From: B1 sp964443415
GTDB taxonomy: Bacteria; Bacteroidota; Bacteroidia; UKL13-3
Direction of reading: 5' to 3'
NCBI GenBank assembly: GCA_964443415.1
Contig: CAYUDC010000002.1
Span: 1-64,000 of the forward strand
Length of the DNA: 64,000 nt
The stretch's first letter is position 1. Each line of letters opens with the position of its first letter. Of the stretch, positions 1-9,652 are shown in pieces. The translations under genes were made by a program, and so were the position numbers. The notes below the pieces were generated by a model. It searched no databases. It was given only the letters and a program-made list of their open reading frames with translations, and had not been told where the DNA came from.

Positions 1-3000
1 GTAGACGTTACCGCCCGCGATACCTTTAACTGCTTTGGCACCCCAGTAACTGTAAAAGTTAATGGTACCCACGGAACGCCTTTTGGTAACGCTTATCGTT
101 ATACATTCTATTCAGGTGGTATCAATGGAACCAATGTGGTGAGGATTTTTGGTCCAGATTCTAACGCGGCCATTAACCCACCAATTGCAGGAGCTACCTC
201 TACTTATAAAGTAGTGATCCAAGACTTAAATGGTTGTAAAGACTCTACTACTTTTAATATCTTAACCAGGGTATTGCCAAGCAGAGAGCTTCCACCATCG
301 GTACGTTTTTGCTTTGGCACCAGCGATACCATTGATGCAGGCACAAGCAATTCTACGGTGAGCATTTTTAGATGGACCAAGAGCCCAGCTACACCAGTGA
401 TTGGCGACTCTACCTTGCAAAAGATTATTCCACCAGATAGTGGTATGTATGTGGTAAGAAAAACAGATTTACATGGTTGTGTTAACCGCGATACCATCAT
501 GGTGTATGTAAACCCACAAGTACCGGTGAGCGCAGGCCCAGATAGAACCATTTGTTTTAACGACCCAGCGATTAATGTAAATGCCATTGGCGTAACAGCT
601 GCCATCGACAGCTTCCAATGGAGGCAAGTACCTATCACCGACCCAACAGCAGTGTTAAGCAATAGTGCCACCTTAACGGTGTCGCCAGCTACTACTACCA
701 GATACCAAGTTACAGGTTATATTACATATGGTGGCATCACCTGTTCTTATGTAGATACCATGGAGATTAAGGTAAATACCTTGCCTGTTATCACCCGCCC
801 ATCTAACTTCTCGTTGTGTAGAAATACCAGCGTGGTGTTAATGCCAAATGTGGTATCTACCAATAAACCAGGACAAATTACCTCGGTATGGAGCTACCCT
901 CAAAGACCATCGGCTATGAGTGGTAACCAAGTGAGGGTAGATAGCTTGTTGAACCTACCACCCGCACCACCTACCCAAGCCAGAGGAAATATCATCAGGT
1001 TAACAGTAACAGACAATGATGGTTGTAGCATTAGAGACTCTTTGGTGATATCTATCTTCCCAGTGCCTATTATCAATGCAGGTCCTGCAAGAACCTTCTG
1101 CGATTTTAACTCGGTGTTTAATATTAACCCAGGAAGCCAGTTGTATGTGCCAAATGGCGGAGCTTTTGCCAATAACGAAGAGTGGTTTGGAAGAGGCATC
1201 TATAAACCCAATCCAAGCGTTAACTTCTATGCGTTCGACCCTAAAGGAGCAGATATTAAGTTAGCCCCAGATACCAATGTAATTACCTATCGCTTTACGG
1301 CTACCTTCCCTGTGGTGAATGCAGTAGTATTCTCACCAGCCATCCCTGGCTTTACAGCTCCAAGCCCAAGCGGCGGCTGTGTGGCTACCGATACGGTAGT
1401 GTTTAGGGTAATACAAACCCCGGTGTTAAAAGCAGGTATAGCGACACCGGTGTGTAAATCGTCATTGCCAATAGATATTGATGCGCACATGATAGGTAGG
1501 AGCACTACCGCTGCCAACCCATTAACCAGTTACTGGTATTTTGGCGCACCAGATGTAGCTTATCGCCCAGCGATTACCAATGGCAGAACCTTCGACCCAC
1601 AACATCCAGTGATACCATCTACCACTCAGATATATCGATTGGTGTATGCAGATACTTCAACCACTTGTAGGGTAGCAGATACCACCGAGTTGCAGGTAAA
1701 CCAAAATCCAGATGTTATCATCAGACACTTGGCCATGATAGACTCTGCGGTATGTAAGACAAGAGGCAATGTGCCATTCTTGATGACTCCATCGGGAGTG
1801 TCGTCTGCAGACGGTACAATGAGTTCAAGTCCAAGCTTAGCAGCAAGTTTATTTGATGTTACCAATGGAACATTAAATGTGAGCACGGTGCCAGCAGGTA
1901 TGTATAATATTAAGTATTACTATAAAGACCCAGCCACAGGCTGCGATAACAGAGACTCGGTAAACATTAGGGTACAAGAAGCACCACAGATAGACATTAC
2001 AGACGATGGCAATGTGTGCGAGTATGGCGCTGTGTTTAATGTAGGCTTTAAGACAGCACCAGTATCACCTTATACAGTAGCATGGAGCACGCCAGATGGC
2101 AATGGGGCTATTCAAGATAACGGCGCCAGTGGTATTAGCTATGCAGCCACCGCGGCAGACATTGCCAGAGGGTCTATTAGCTTTAGGGCAACTACGGTAG
2201 ACATCACCACCGACCCAGATGTGTGTGCGGCAGTGAGCGACTCGGCGACGTATATCATCAAGCCAAAGCCATTGGCCGACTTTAGCATAGCACCAGACAA
2301 AGGTTGTGTTGACCCAAGATATGGCATAGAGTTAAATTCTGTGTATACGGCACAAAATAGCACCGCACCAGGTTCAACGTATAAGTGGTTTATGAACACA
2401 AGTGATTATACCACTACGCCATTAAACCCTGCACCATACGATCAAACCAATTGGAACCAAACTTTCACTACAGCGGGCACTTACAGCATCCACTTGTTTG
2501 TAGAAGCCAATGGATGTACCGATACTTTGGTTCAAACCGTAACGGCATGGCCAGCACCAACGGCTTCGTTTGTGCCAGACCCAGAGAGAACCACTATTGC
2601 TAAGCCGTTCTTTGATTTTAACAACCAAAGTAGTATCTCGGATGGTAGCCCATTGAATTATATTTGGACCTTCCCACCAGAGAACTTTGGAGGCCCAGAG
2701 AGAAAGGATTATACCGAGAGCCCAAGAAGGATAGTGTTTATGGCAGATACAGGCTGTCAGGTAGTGAAGTTAACGGCCATTAGTGTCAATGGATGTTACG
2801 ATTCAACCACCCGATTGGTATGTGTAGAGCCAGACATTACAGTGTTTATCCCGAATGTGTTTAAGCCAAAGGATGCGAGCGGAAGTGGAGGTAGCACAGT
2901 AGATTGCCCTTATGGATGTAACAATACCTTTAAGGTATCGGCTACAGGCTTTAGCACTATTGAGATATTTGTATTTAACAGATGGGGCCAGATGGTTTAC

Positions 3001-3168
3001 ACATACAGTGCCAGCGCCGAGAAGTTTGATAACAATGAAGGCTGGAATGGTAGAGACCAAGCCACCAACAAAGATTGTCAGCAGGATGCTTACATCTATC
3101 AAATCAATGCCACCAGCTTTAGCGGTAAGAAGTACAGCTACAGTGGATCGGTGACCTTATTACGATAA
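1..3168 (+). CDS. Giant secreted adhesin-like protein, 3' part, gliding-motility-type C-terminal domain
   Basis: The frame is open from the first base, so the gene starts upstream of the window and at least 1055 residues are visible. Ig/PKD-like repeats of roughly 75-100 residues end in a recurring Gly-Cys...Asp-Ser/Thr pattern, for example NGCKDSTTF, HGCVNRDTI, DGCSIRDSL, TGCDNRDSV and NGCYDSTTR. The last ~100 residues (VFIPNVFKPK ... FNRWGQMVY ... WNGRD ... YSGSVTLLR) match the gliding motility-associated C-terminal domain, a type B T9SS sorting domain. The protein is therefore probably exported by T9SS to the surface or medium as an adhesin or structural protein. Base composition looks visibly richer in G+C than the neighbours, with heavy use of ACC, CCA and GCC codons, perhaps reflecting high expression. 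The ligand is unknown. The family assignment of the C-terminus is secure; the function is inferred. Confidence 0.9.
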   Translation, partial: VDVTARDTFNCFGTPVTVKVNGTHGTPFGNAYRYTFYSGGINGTNVVRIFGPDSNAAINPPIAGATSTYKVVIQDLNGCKDSTTFNILTRVLPSRELPPSVRFCFGTSDTIDAGTSNSTVSIFRWTKSPATPVIGDSTLQKIIPPDSGMYVVRKTDLHGCVNRDTIMVYVNPQVPVSAGPDRTICFNDPAINVNAIGVTAAIDSFQWRQVPITDPTAVLSNSATLTVSPATTTRYQVTGYITYGGITCSYVDTMEIKVNTLPVITRPSNFSLCRNTSVVLMPNVVSTNKPGQITSVWSYPQRPSAMSGNQVRVDSLLNLPPAPPTQARGNIIRLTVTDNDGCSIRDSLVISIFPVPIINAGPARTFCDFNSVFNINPGSQLYVPNGGAFANNEEWFGRGIYKPNPSVNFYAFDPKGADIKLAPDTNVITYRFTATFPVVNAVVFSPAIPGFTAPSPSGGCVATDTVVFRVIQTPVLKAGIATPVCKSSLPIDIDAHMIGRSTTAANPLTSYWYFGAPDVAYRPAITNGRTFDPQHPVIPSTTQIYRLVYADTSTTCRVADTTELQVNQNPDVIIRHLAMIDSAVCKTRGNVPFLMTPSGVSSADGTMSSSPSLAASLFDVTNGTLNVSTVPAGMYNIKYYYKDPATGCDNRDSVNIRVQEAPQIDITDDGNVCEYGAVFNVGFKTAPVSPYTVAWSTPDGNGAIQDNGASGISYAATAADIARGSISFRATTVDITTDPDVCAAVSDSATYIIKPKPLADFSIAPDKGCVDPRYGIELNSVYTAQNSTAPGSTYKWFMNTSDYTTTPLNPAPYDQTNWNQTFTTAGTYSIHLFVEANGCTDTLVQTVTAWPAPTASFVPDPERTTIAKPFFDFNNQSSISDGSPLNYIWTFPPENFGGPERKDYTESPRRIVFMADTGCQVVKLTAISVNGCYDSTTRLVCVEPDITVFIPNVFKPKDASGSGGSTVDCPYGCNNTFKVSATGFSTIEIFVFNRWGQMVYTYSASAEKFDNNEGWNGRDQATNKDCQQDAYIYQINATSFSGKKYSYSGSVTLLR

Positions 3169-3187
3169 GTACTTAGAGAAATAGAAA

Positions 3188-3220
3188 GGGGCAGCTAATT
3201 ATTTAGCTGCCCCTTTTTTG
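3188..3220 (+). terminator. Rho-independent terminator after the adhesin gene
   Basis: An 11-bp perfect stem (3188-3198 with 3203-3213, GC-rich outer half) has a 4-base loop and is followed by six Ts. It lies 20 bases past the adhesin stop and also separates it from the convergent rhodanese gene, whose stop is at 3223. Confidence 0.85.
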
Positions 3221-3222
3221 TT

Positions 3223-3840
3223 TTAAGCTATGATAGCCTTGGGTTCTTTTTTGATTGCTTCAAAACCACCCCAGACATTTTTTACATTGGTAAATCCAAG
3301 GCTTTTAAGGTAGCTACAAGCTAACATGCTTGTATTACCACTTGTGCAATAAATGATGGTTTCTTGATTACTTTGTAACTCTGAAACTTTATCCGCCAAC
3401 TTTGAAATGGGAATGTTAATGGCATTGGATAATGCTCCAGTTTTAAAGTTGTCTTCACTTCTAACATCTATGACAATGGCTTTGGGATTATGCAGACTAT
3501 CAAGCACAGCTTCTTCTGAAGAAATAGAAATAACCATATCGTATCTAATAGATTCTTGAATACTGGCATCGTATGATATGATACCATCAATATTATTTAT
3601 TTTAAACGACTTGAGGTGTTCTATCGATTCTAACTCTGTGCCTGGTTTACATATCAATATTGATGGCTTTTCATGACTGATGATGTTTCCAATGTTTTTA
3701 CCTTTTGTGATTTTTAAACTTAAGTTGATGGCTTGCTTTATGAATCCTAATTCGAAAAAGTCTGCAAATCTCGTATCAATAAGCTGATGGTTCTTTGATT
3801 GAAGAGTCTGATGTAAGTCTTCCTTTGAAATCTGTTTCAT
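3223..3840 (-). CDS. Tandem rhodanese-domain protein
   Basis: The 205-residue protein holds two rhodanese-like domains. The C-terminal one (about 105-200) has AIVIDVRSEDNF, INIPISKLAD and the active-site loop CTSGNTS with Cys165, then WGGFEA, all typical of a working sulfurtransferase. The N-terminal half (about 5-95) has the same outline (LIDTRFADFFELGFIKQAIN, LICKPGTE) but its loop is degenerate and it is probably structural. The pair resembles the C-terminal half of metallo-beta-lactamase/rhodanese fusions, but no lactamase domain is present here. No signal peptide is visible, so it is probably cytoplasmic, moving sulfane sulfur. It is monocistronic. The substrate cannot be told from sequence. 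Confidence 0.8.
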   Translation of the reverse strand: MKQISKEDLHQTLQSKNHQLIDTRFADFFELGFIKQAINLSLKITKGKNIGNIISHEKPSILICKPGTELESIEHLKSFKINNIDGIISYDASIQESIRYDMVISISSEEAVLDSLHNPKAIVIDVRSEDNFKTGALSNAINIPISKLADKVSELQSNQETIIYCTSGNTSMLACSYLKSLGFTNVKNVWGGFEAIKKEPKAIIA

Positions 3841-4000
3841 TACATTTTTTTGGCGAAGGTAGATTTATACTTATTTTATTCAAACTAGGTTTAATAATAC
3901 CTTTACAATTGGGTATTGTTTTGATAATTGTGACTTAACCTTTTAATTTCTTTGCAAGGATTAATTGCGTAGGTAGAAATAAAACCATCTACGAATTGTT

Positions 4001-7000
4001 ATGCCTTCGAATAAATTAAGAAAGTGTTTAAAGAATCTGTTTATTTTAACATGTTTTTTTAATCTCACGAGCGCTGCAGATGCTCAAGTAAATTTGCAAT
4101 TTTTAGGTCGGTACAGTACCGGATTTTATAATGCAGCAGGTGCTGAAATTAGTGCATATGATCCAGCAACTAAGCGCATGTTTGTAACGAATGGTCCGGA
4201 TACTAGCATGAAAATAGTTAGTCTAGTTGACCCAACCAATCCTATGTTGGTTTCGAGCATTAGCATTAAACCTTATGGTATTGACCTTACTTCCATTGCT
4301 GTAAAAAATGGAATAGTGGCAGTAGCCGTGTTTGATTCTTTGGGTAAAACAGAGAATGGAAAGGTAGTATTTTTTAATGCTAACGGTACTTACATTAATC
4401 AGGTAGATGTAGGTCCAAATCCAGATATGCTAACATTTACTCCAGATGGCAAGAAAATTCTGGTGGCAAATGAAGGTGAGCCAAATTTAGGATATACTAT
4501 AGACCCTGAAGGTTCAGTAAGTATAATTGATATTAGCAATGGTGTGGCTTCACTAACGCAAAGTAATGTAAGCACAGCTACTTTTACACAGTTTAATAAT
4601 ACTTCGTTAGATTGGAGAATTAAGTTAACTGGTAGAATACAAAGTGGAGGTAACTTCTTAAGAAACTCCACAGTTGCAGAAGACTTAGAACCAGAATACA
4701 TTGCTATCTCTGATGATGGTACCACAGCTTGGGTTACCTGCCAAGAGAATAACTGTTTGGCAGAATTAAATATTAATACTGGAACCTTTACTAGATTAAT
4801 TCCGCTAGGTTTTAAGAACCATAGTTTAGCTGGAAATGGTATGGATGCTTCTGATAATGGAACTACCATTAATATTGCTAATTACCCTGTTTTTGGTATG
4901 TATCAACCAGATGCAATTCAAAGTTTTAAAGTTGGTAACACTACTTATTTGGTTACAGCTAATGAAGGAGATGCTAGAGCAGATTGGGGAGCAGCAAATG
5001 TTGAAGAAATACGTTTTGGTAATGCAGGATATGTGGTTGATACAGCAAAGTTTGGAGGAGCTGCAAACGTAGCAGCCTTAAAAGCAAATACGGCTTTGGG
5101 TAGGTTAAATGTTACAAATCGTTATGGTGATTTTAACAATGATGGCAAGTTTGATAGTATCTTTTGTTTTGGCGCTCGGTCTTTTTCTATTTGGAATGGC
5201 ACAACCGGTCAATTGGTTTGGGATAGTAAGGATCAATTTGAACAAAGAATTAGCACACTTTTTCCTAGTAACTTTAATGCATCAAATAGTAACAATACTT
5301 TAAAGAATCGCAGTGATGATAAAGGGCCGGAGCCTGAAGCAATCACTGTTGGTAAAATTCTTGATTCTGTATACGCCTTTATTGGTCTTGAAAGGATAGG
5401 TGGAGTAATGGTTTATAATATCACTAATCCAACTAATCCTTACTTTGTAAGTTATTTAAACACCAGAAACTTTAGCCAAACACCAGGTTTGAACGCTGGT
5501 GGAGATTTAGGTCCAGAAGGCCTAATGTTTATTCCTGGGAAAGAAAGTCCTAATGGAAAAGACATGCTTTTGGTTTCTAATGAAATCAGTGGTACTGTAA
5601 TTGCCCTGCAAGTAAATTCTCGAAGCGATTTTCAAATGCAGATTCTACACTCTTCGGATATGGAGAGCAACATATCTGCCGTAACAGATGCGCCAAATTT
5701 TGCCGCCATTACCGATAAGTTAGAAGATGAGTATCCTAATACATTAATTCTTTCATCAGGTGATAATACCTTACCTGGACCATTTCTATCTTCTGGTGAA
5801 GACCCAAGTTTGCAAAATCCATTAAGAAATACTGGTGCGTTTTACTATTCTGGTGGAGCAGGTCAGTTACGCGCAGCCATTGGTCGTCCTGATATTGCCA
5901 TCATGAACATTATTGGCTATAATGCATCTGCATTAGGCAACCATGAGTTTGATTTGGGCACTACCGAATTAAATAGCCAAATTGGTGTTGATATTAGAAA
6001 CAATGGTACAGACAAGCGTTGGATTGGCGCTCAGTTCCCATATATCAGCTGTAATTTAAACTTCTCTCAAGATGCTAACTTGAGTTATTTATATACAAAC
6101 CAAATTTTAAGGGATACTGCTTTTAAGACTCCTGCTAATATTACTGCTAATGCTCAAAAGCGGGGTATAGCACCTTCTGTTGTCATTGAGAGAAACGGAC
6201 AAAAAATTGGTTTGGTTGGTATCACTACCCAAATACTAGCAAAAATTTCTTCACCAGGAGCAACAAGTGTAGTGGGACCTCAAGTGGATGATATGCCAGC
6301 ATTGGCTGCCATCATGCAGCCCTTTATTGATTCGTTAAGAACAAAAGAAGGGATTAATAAAATCATTGTTCTTTCGCACTTACAACAGTTAAGTAATGAA
6401 ATAGCATTGGCCCCTTTATTAAAAGGTGTAGATATTATTATAGCCGGTGGAAACCACCAATTGCTTGCAGATGGAAACGATCGTATACGCCCAGGACAAG
6501 CTGTATTTGGAACCTATCCCATACGTGCACAAAACAATGATGGCGACCCATTATTAATTCTTAACTCTTCTGCAGAATGGCGTTATGTAAACAGGTTGGT
6601 TGTTGATTTTGATAACCAAGGTAAACTTATTTTAAATTCATTAGACTCTACGGTTAATGGAGTCTATGCTGCAGATACTGCAATGGTTACAGCCCTTTAT
6701 GGAGACTATGCCACAGCCTTTGCATCAGGCACTAAAGGTGCGCATGTTAGAACACTTTGTGCGGCAATTGGTGCAGTAATAAATAATAAAGATGGTAACG
6801 TATTGGGCCGAGCCAATGTATTCCTTGAAGGTAGGAGAAATTTAGTAAGAACAGAAGAAACCAATTTAGGTAATCTTTCTGCCGATGCCAACTTATGGTA
6901 TGCCAAGCAGTATGATCCACAAGTGAGGATATCATTGAAAAATGGTGGGGGTATTAGATCTGCTATTGGTAATGTAAATGCGGTAGGAAGCAATGTTACC

Positions 7001-9601
7001 CTTGAGCCTAACCAAGCTAACCTTAGCGCTAGCAAACCAGCTGGAGCTATTTCGCAGTTAGATGTAGAAGGCTCGCTACGATTTAATAATAGCTTGGTGA
7101 TAGTAAGCACTCATGCAGCCGGTTTACGCAGGCTATTAGAGCATGGTATTTCGGCTACACGACCTGGACAAACGCCAGGTCAGTTTCCACAAGTGGGTGG
7201 TATATCCTTTAGCTATGATACTACTTTGACTTTGGGAAGCAGAATTAGGTCTTTGGTCATTACAGATTCTTTAGGTAACCGCCAAGATACCATTGTAAGA
7301 GATGGTCAGTTGTTTGGTGATACCTCACGTGTGTATAAGATAGTTACCTTAAACTTTTTGGCTAACCCTTCTGGAGTTGGATCGCCAGTGGGCGGTGATG
7401 GTTATCCCTTCCCATCTAATATTTCTGCTAGGGTTAACTTAGATACAGCCATAAAAGCTTCGGGCCCTTCTTCATTTGCTTCCATAGGCTCAGAACAAGA
7501 TGCATTTGCAGAATACTTATTGGCAAGACATAATTCTGTTGCCACTGCCTTTGCAGTGAGAGATACCAATTTGTTTGGCGATAGAAGAATTCAACTTCTT
7601 AATACCCGAACAGAAGGAATATTTCCAGAAACAGCTCCAGCCATCAGCATTTTGGCCGCACGTAATTTGGCTCAACCCAATATAGTAAGAGTAAGAGGTA
7701 TTGTTTCTAGGGCTTGGGGTAGGTTTATTTACATACAAGACGCCACAGGAGGTATTGGTGTAAGGCAATCCAGCGGAGCTATGGTAGATGCTATTTCTGC
7801 TGGTACTTTAGTAGCTGGTGATAGTGTAGAAGTAATTGGACCAAGAAATGATTTTAATAACTATGCGCAAATACAATTAACAACTGGCGCCTACACTTCT
7901 ACAAGCACAGTTGTTAAATTAGGTTCGGGCAAAAAAGTTACCCCAATTAAATTAACAATTAAGCAGTTTTTGGCTAATCCAGAGGCGCATGAGAGCGAGT
8001 TAGTGAAAATTACTGGCTTAAGAATTAGTGGAACGGGCAACTTTACAGCTAGCACCAACTATAACGTGTGGGATGGCAATACCACTGGAGATACCTTGGT
8101 ATTAAGAGTAATTGCCGCCGCAGATACCGAGTTGGATGATGCCCCAGCCACGGCCTTACCAAAAGATACTTTTACGTTTGAAGGTATTCCTGCGCAGTTT
8201 TGCTCAAGCCCCTCAAATGGATGTACTAGTGGTTACCAATTGTATGCTATAAGAAAATCAGATATTTTAGTGAAGCCAGGTTTCTTTGGCTTGGCAAATC
8301 CAGCAAATAATGCTGTTGTATTAACTTCCTCAGACAATGCCAGCGACGTCTTAATTAACTGGCAAAAATCTGCCAACAGCACTCGTTACCGTTGGGTAGC
8401 CGATGTGTTGGGTGGCAATTATACTCCGGGTATTGTAAGTTTTGCATCAAATAACAATGGAGTCGATACTGCCTTATTACTCAAGAACAATGCCCTTGAC
8501 GCTCTATTGGCTTCTTTAGGAGTGTTAGAAGGTACTGAGATTACCTTGAAGTGGACAGTTTTCGCCTATTTTGGTAGCGATTCTGTGAAAGCTTCTCAAG
8601 ATTTTAACATCACTCTTCGCAGAAAACTTGCTTTGAAAGCCTTTAATCTTTTAGGCCCAGTAAATAATGCAAGTATTACTTCGGAGCAAGGAAGCAATAC
8701 CCAAGTAAACATTAGTTTTGGCGATGGCAATGGAAGTACCTATAAGTGGTTCTTAACAACGGCTGCCGGAAGCTTTGAAAATTCTTTGCTAGTATTGTCA
8801 AGCAATAATAATGGTGCAGATACAAACCTAACACTTACCTTAGGACAAATAGATGTTGTGTTACAAAGTTTTGGCATTAAGCGTGGCGAAACCGTTAACC
8901 TAAAGTGGACGGTAGCTGCTTATTTAAACGGTGATACCTTGGCGGCTAACCAAATATGGAACATTAACCTTACCCGTGGTAGATTATTGAAGCCATTTAC
9001 CTTGCTTGGCCCAGCCAATAACGCGAGGGTAGAGGTAAAGAAAAACGAAACTAGCCAAGTAAAGATAAACTGGAGTTCTGCGGGTTCTGCCACCAATAAG
9101 TATGTTTGGATGCTCGACCTAAAGAATGGATCTTTTGCTAGTCCAATTGCAAGAATTAACTCAGACAAAGGGGCTACTGATACTGTGTTAACCCTTACCT
9201 CTGGAGATATTGATGCCTTGCTCGAAGTAAATGGTGTGGCAGAAGGAGATAGCATTGAGTTAAGCTGGACAGTTAGGGCCTACGAAGCACAAGACTCCTT
9301 AGCTGCTGCTAATGCATTTGGAATTAAGTTTGTGCGTAAAAAGTCTACAAGCACAAGCGAGCTGAGCAAGCAACTAATCATAGCTGTATACCCTAATCCA
9401 AGTACAGGCTTGGTAAACTTTGATAGCGACAATAACTTAAATGAATTTTCTTTAACGGTAACAGATGTTAAAGGAAGATTAATTTACAAGGGTAAAGCTA
9501 CCCAATCATTGGACTTATCATCCGAAAATGCAGGCTTCTATTTCTTACATTTTGAAGGTGAGAATGGCAGCAGTACTTTTAAGCTATTACTGAATAAATA
9601 G
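4001..9601 (+). CDS. Secreted multidomain choice-of-anchor I / 5'-nucleotidase-like protein with T9SS sorting domain
   Basis: This 1866-residue secreted protein starts with a signal peptide (cleavage near Ala-Asp-Ala at 28). Residues ~30-535 are a choice-of-anchor I beta-propeller-like domain. From ~546 there is a calcineurin-like metallophosphatase: ILHSSDMES (548-556), SSGDN, GNHEFD (646-651), VLSHLQQ and GGNHQLL. A 5'-nucleotidase C-terminal domain follows (GNLSADANLWYA, KNGGGIRSA, about 950-1150). Residues ~1205-1425 resemble OB-fold DUF5689-type regions (GIVSRAWGRFIYIQDATGG). Three SusE-like repeats of ~117 residues begin near 1427, 1543 and 1660, each ending in a LKWTV/LSWTV A-Y motif. 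Residues ~1794-1866 are a type A T9SS sorting domain (VYPNPSTG). It probably hydrolyses extracellular nucleotides or other phosphoesters. The usual Asp-x-His of the first metal motif reads Asp-Met-Glu, so metal binding or activity may differ. Monocistronic. Confidence 0.85.
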   Translation: MPSNKLRKCLKNLFILTCFFNLTSAADAQVNLQFLGRYSTGFYNAAGAEISAYDPATKRMFVTNGPDTSMKIVSLVDPTNPMLVSSISIKPYGIDLTSIAVKNGIVAVAVFDSLGKTENGKVVFFNANGTYINQVDVGPNPDMLTFTPDGKKILVANEGEPNLGYTIDPEGSVSIIDISNGVASLTQSNVSTATFTQFNNTSLDWRIKLTGRIQSGGNFLRNSTVAEDLEPEYIAISDDGTTAWVTCQENNCLAELNINTGTFTRLIPLGFKNHSLAGNGMDASDNGTTINIANYPVFGMYQPDAIQSFKVGNTTYLVTANEGDARADWGAANVEEIRFGNAGYVVDTAKFGGAANVAALKANTALGRLNVTNRYGDFNNDGKFDSIFCFGARSFSIWNGTTGQLVWDSKDQFEQRISTLFPSNFNASNSNNTLKNRSDDKGPEPEAITVGKILDSVYAFIGLERIGGVMVYNITNPTNPYFVSYLNTRNFSQTPGLNAGGDLGPEGLMFIPGKESPNGKDMLLVSNEISGTVIALQVNSRSDFQMQILHSSDMESNISAVTDAPNFAAITDKLEDEYPNTLILSSGDNTLPGPFLSSGEDPSLQNPLRNTGAFYYSGGAGQLRAAIGRPDIAIMNIIGYNASALGNHEFDLGTTELNSQIGVDIRNNGTDKRWIGAQFPYISCNLNFSQDANLSYLYTNQILRDTAFKTPANITANAQKRGIAPSVVIERNGQKIGLVGITTQILAKISSPGATSVVGPQVDDMPALAAIMQPFIDSLRTKEGINKIIVLSHLQQLSNEIALAPLLKGVDIIIAGGNHQLLADGNDRIRPGQAVFGTYPIRAQNNDGDPLLILNSSAEWRYVNRLVVDFDNQGKLILNSLDSTVNGVYAADTAMVTALYGDYATAFASGTKGAHVRTLCAAIGAVINNKDGNVLGRANVFLEGRRNLVRTEETNLGNLSADANLWYAKQYDPQVRISLKNGGGIRSAIGNVNAVGSNVTLEPNQANLSASKPAGAISQLDVEGSLRFNNSLVIVSTHAAGLRRLLEHGISATRPGQTPGQFPQVGGISFSYDTTLTLGSRIRSLVITDSLGNRQDTIVRDGQLFGDTSRVYKIVTLNFLANPSGVGSPVGGDGYPFPSNISARVNLDTAIKASGPSSFASIGSEQDAFAEYLLARHNSVATAFAVRDTNLFGDRRIQLLNTRTEGIFPETAPAISILAARNLAQPNIVRVRGIVSRAWGRFIYIQDATGGIGVRQSSGAMVDAISAGTLVAGDSVEVIGPRNDFNNYAQIQLTTGAYTSTSTVVKLGSGKKVTPIKLTIKQFLANPEAHESELVKITGLRISGTGNFTASTNYNVWDGNTTGDTLVLRVIAAADTELDDAPATALPKDTFTFEGIPAQFCSSPSNGCTSGYQLYAIRKSDILVKPGFFGLANPANNAVVLTSSDNASDVLINWQKSANSTRYRWVADVLGGNYTPGIVSFASNNNGVDTALLLKNNALDALLASLGVLEGTEITLKWTVFAYFGSDSVKASQDFNITLRRKLALKAFNLLGPVNNASITSEQGSNTQVNISFGDGNGSTYKWFLTTAAGSFENSLLVLSSNNNGADTNLTLTLGQIDVVLQSFGIKRGETVNLKWTVAAYLNGDTLAANQIWNINLTRGRLLKPFTLLGPANNARVEVKKNETSQVKINWSSAGSATNKYVWMLDLKNGSFASPIARINSDKGATDTVLTLTSGDIDALLEVNGVAEGDSIELSWTVRAYEAQDSLAAANAFGIKFVRKKSTSTSELSKQLIIAVYPNPSTGLVNFDSDNNLNEFSLTVTDVKGRLIYKGKATQSLDLSSENAGFYFLHFEGENGSSTFKLLLNK

Positions 9602-9615
9602 GTTATTAAAAATTG

Positions 9616-9652
9616 AAAAGGCCGTTTCATTCAATTGAAACGGCCTTTTTTT
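9616..9652. terminator. Bidirectional terminator between the nucleotidase gene and tsaB
   Basis: A 14-bp perfect stem (9616-9629 with 9636-9649) with a 6-base loop is flanked by Ts on the plus side and As on the other. It sits between two convergent stop codons and can end both transcripts. Confidence 0.9.

Noticed and set aside
204..671. Minus-strand open frame within the adhesin gene
   Set aside because: Shadow of the strong plus-strand gene; no motif or start context. The same holds for the other antisense frames under long genes.
1..3168. Tandem DNA repeats or a CRISPR-like array in the adhesin gene
   Set aside because: Repetition is at protein-domain level with diverged DNA; no fixed-length repeats with spacers.
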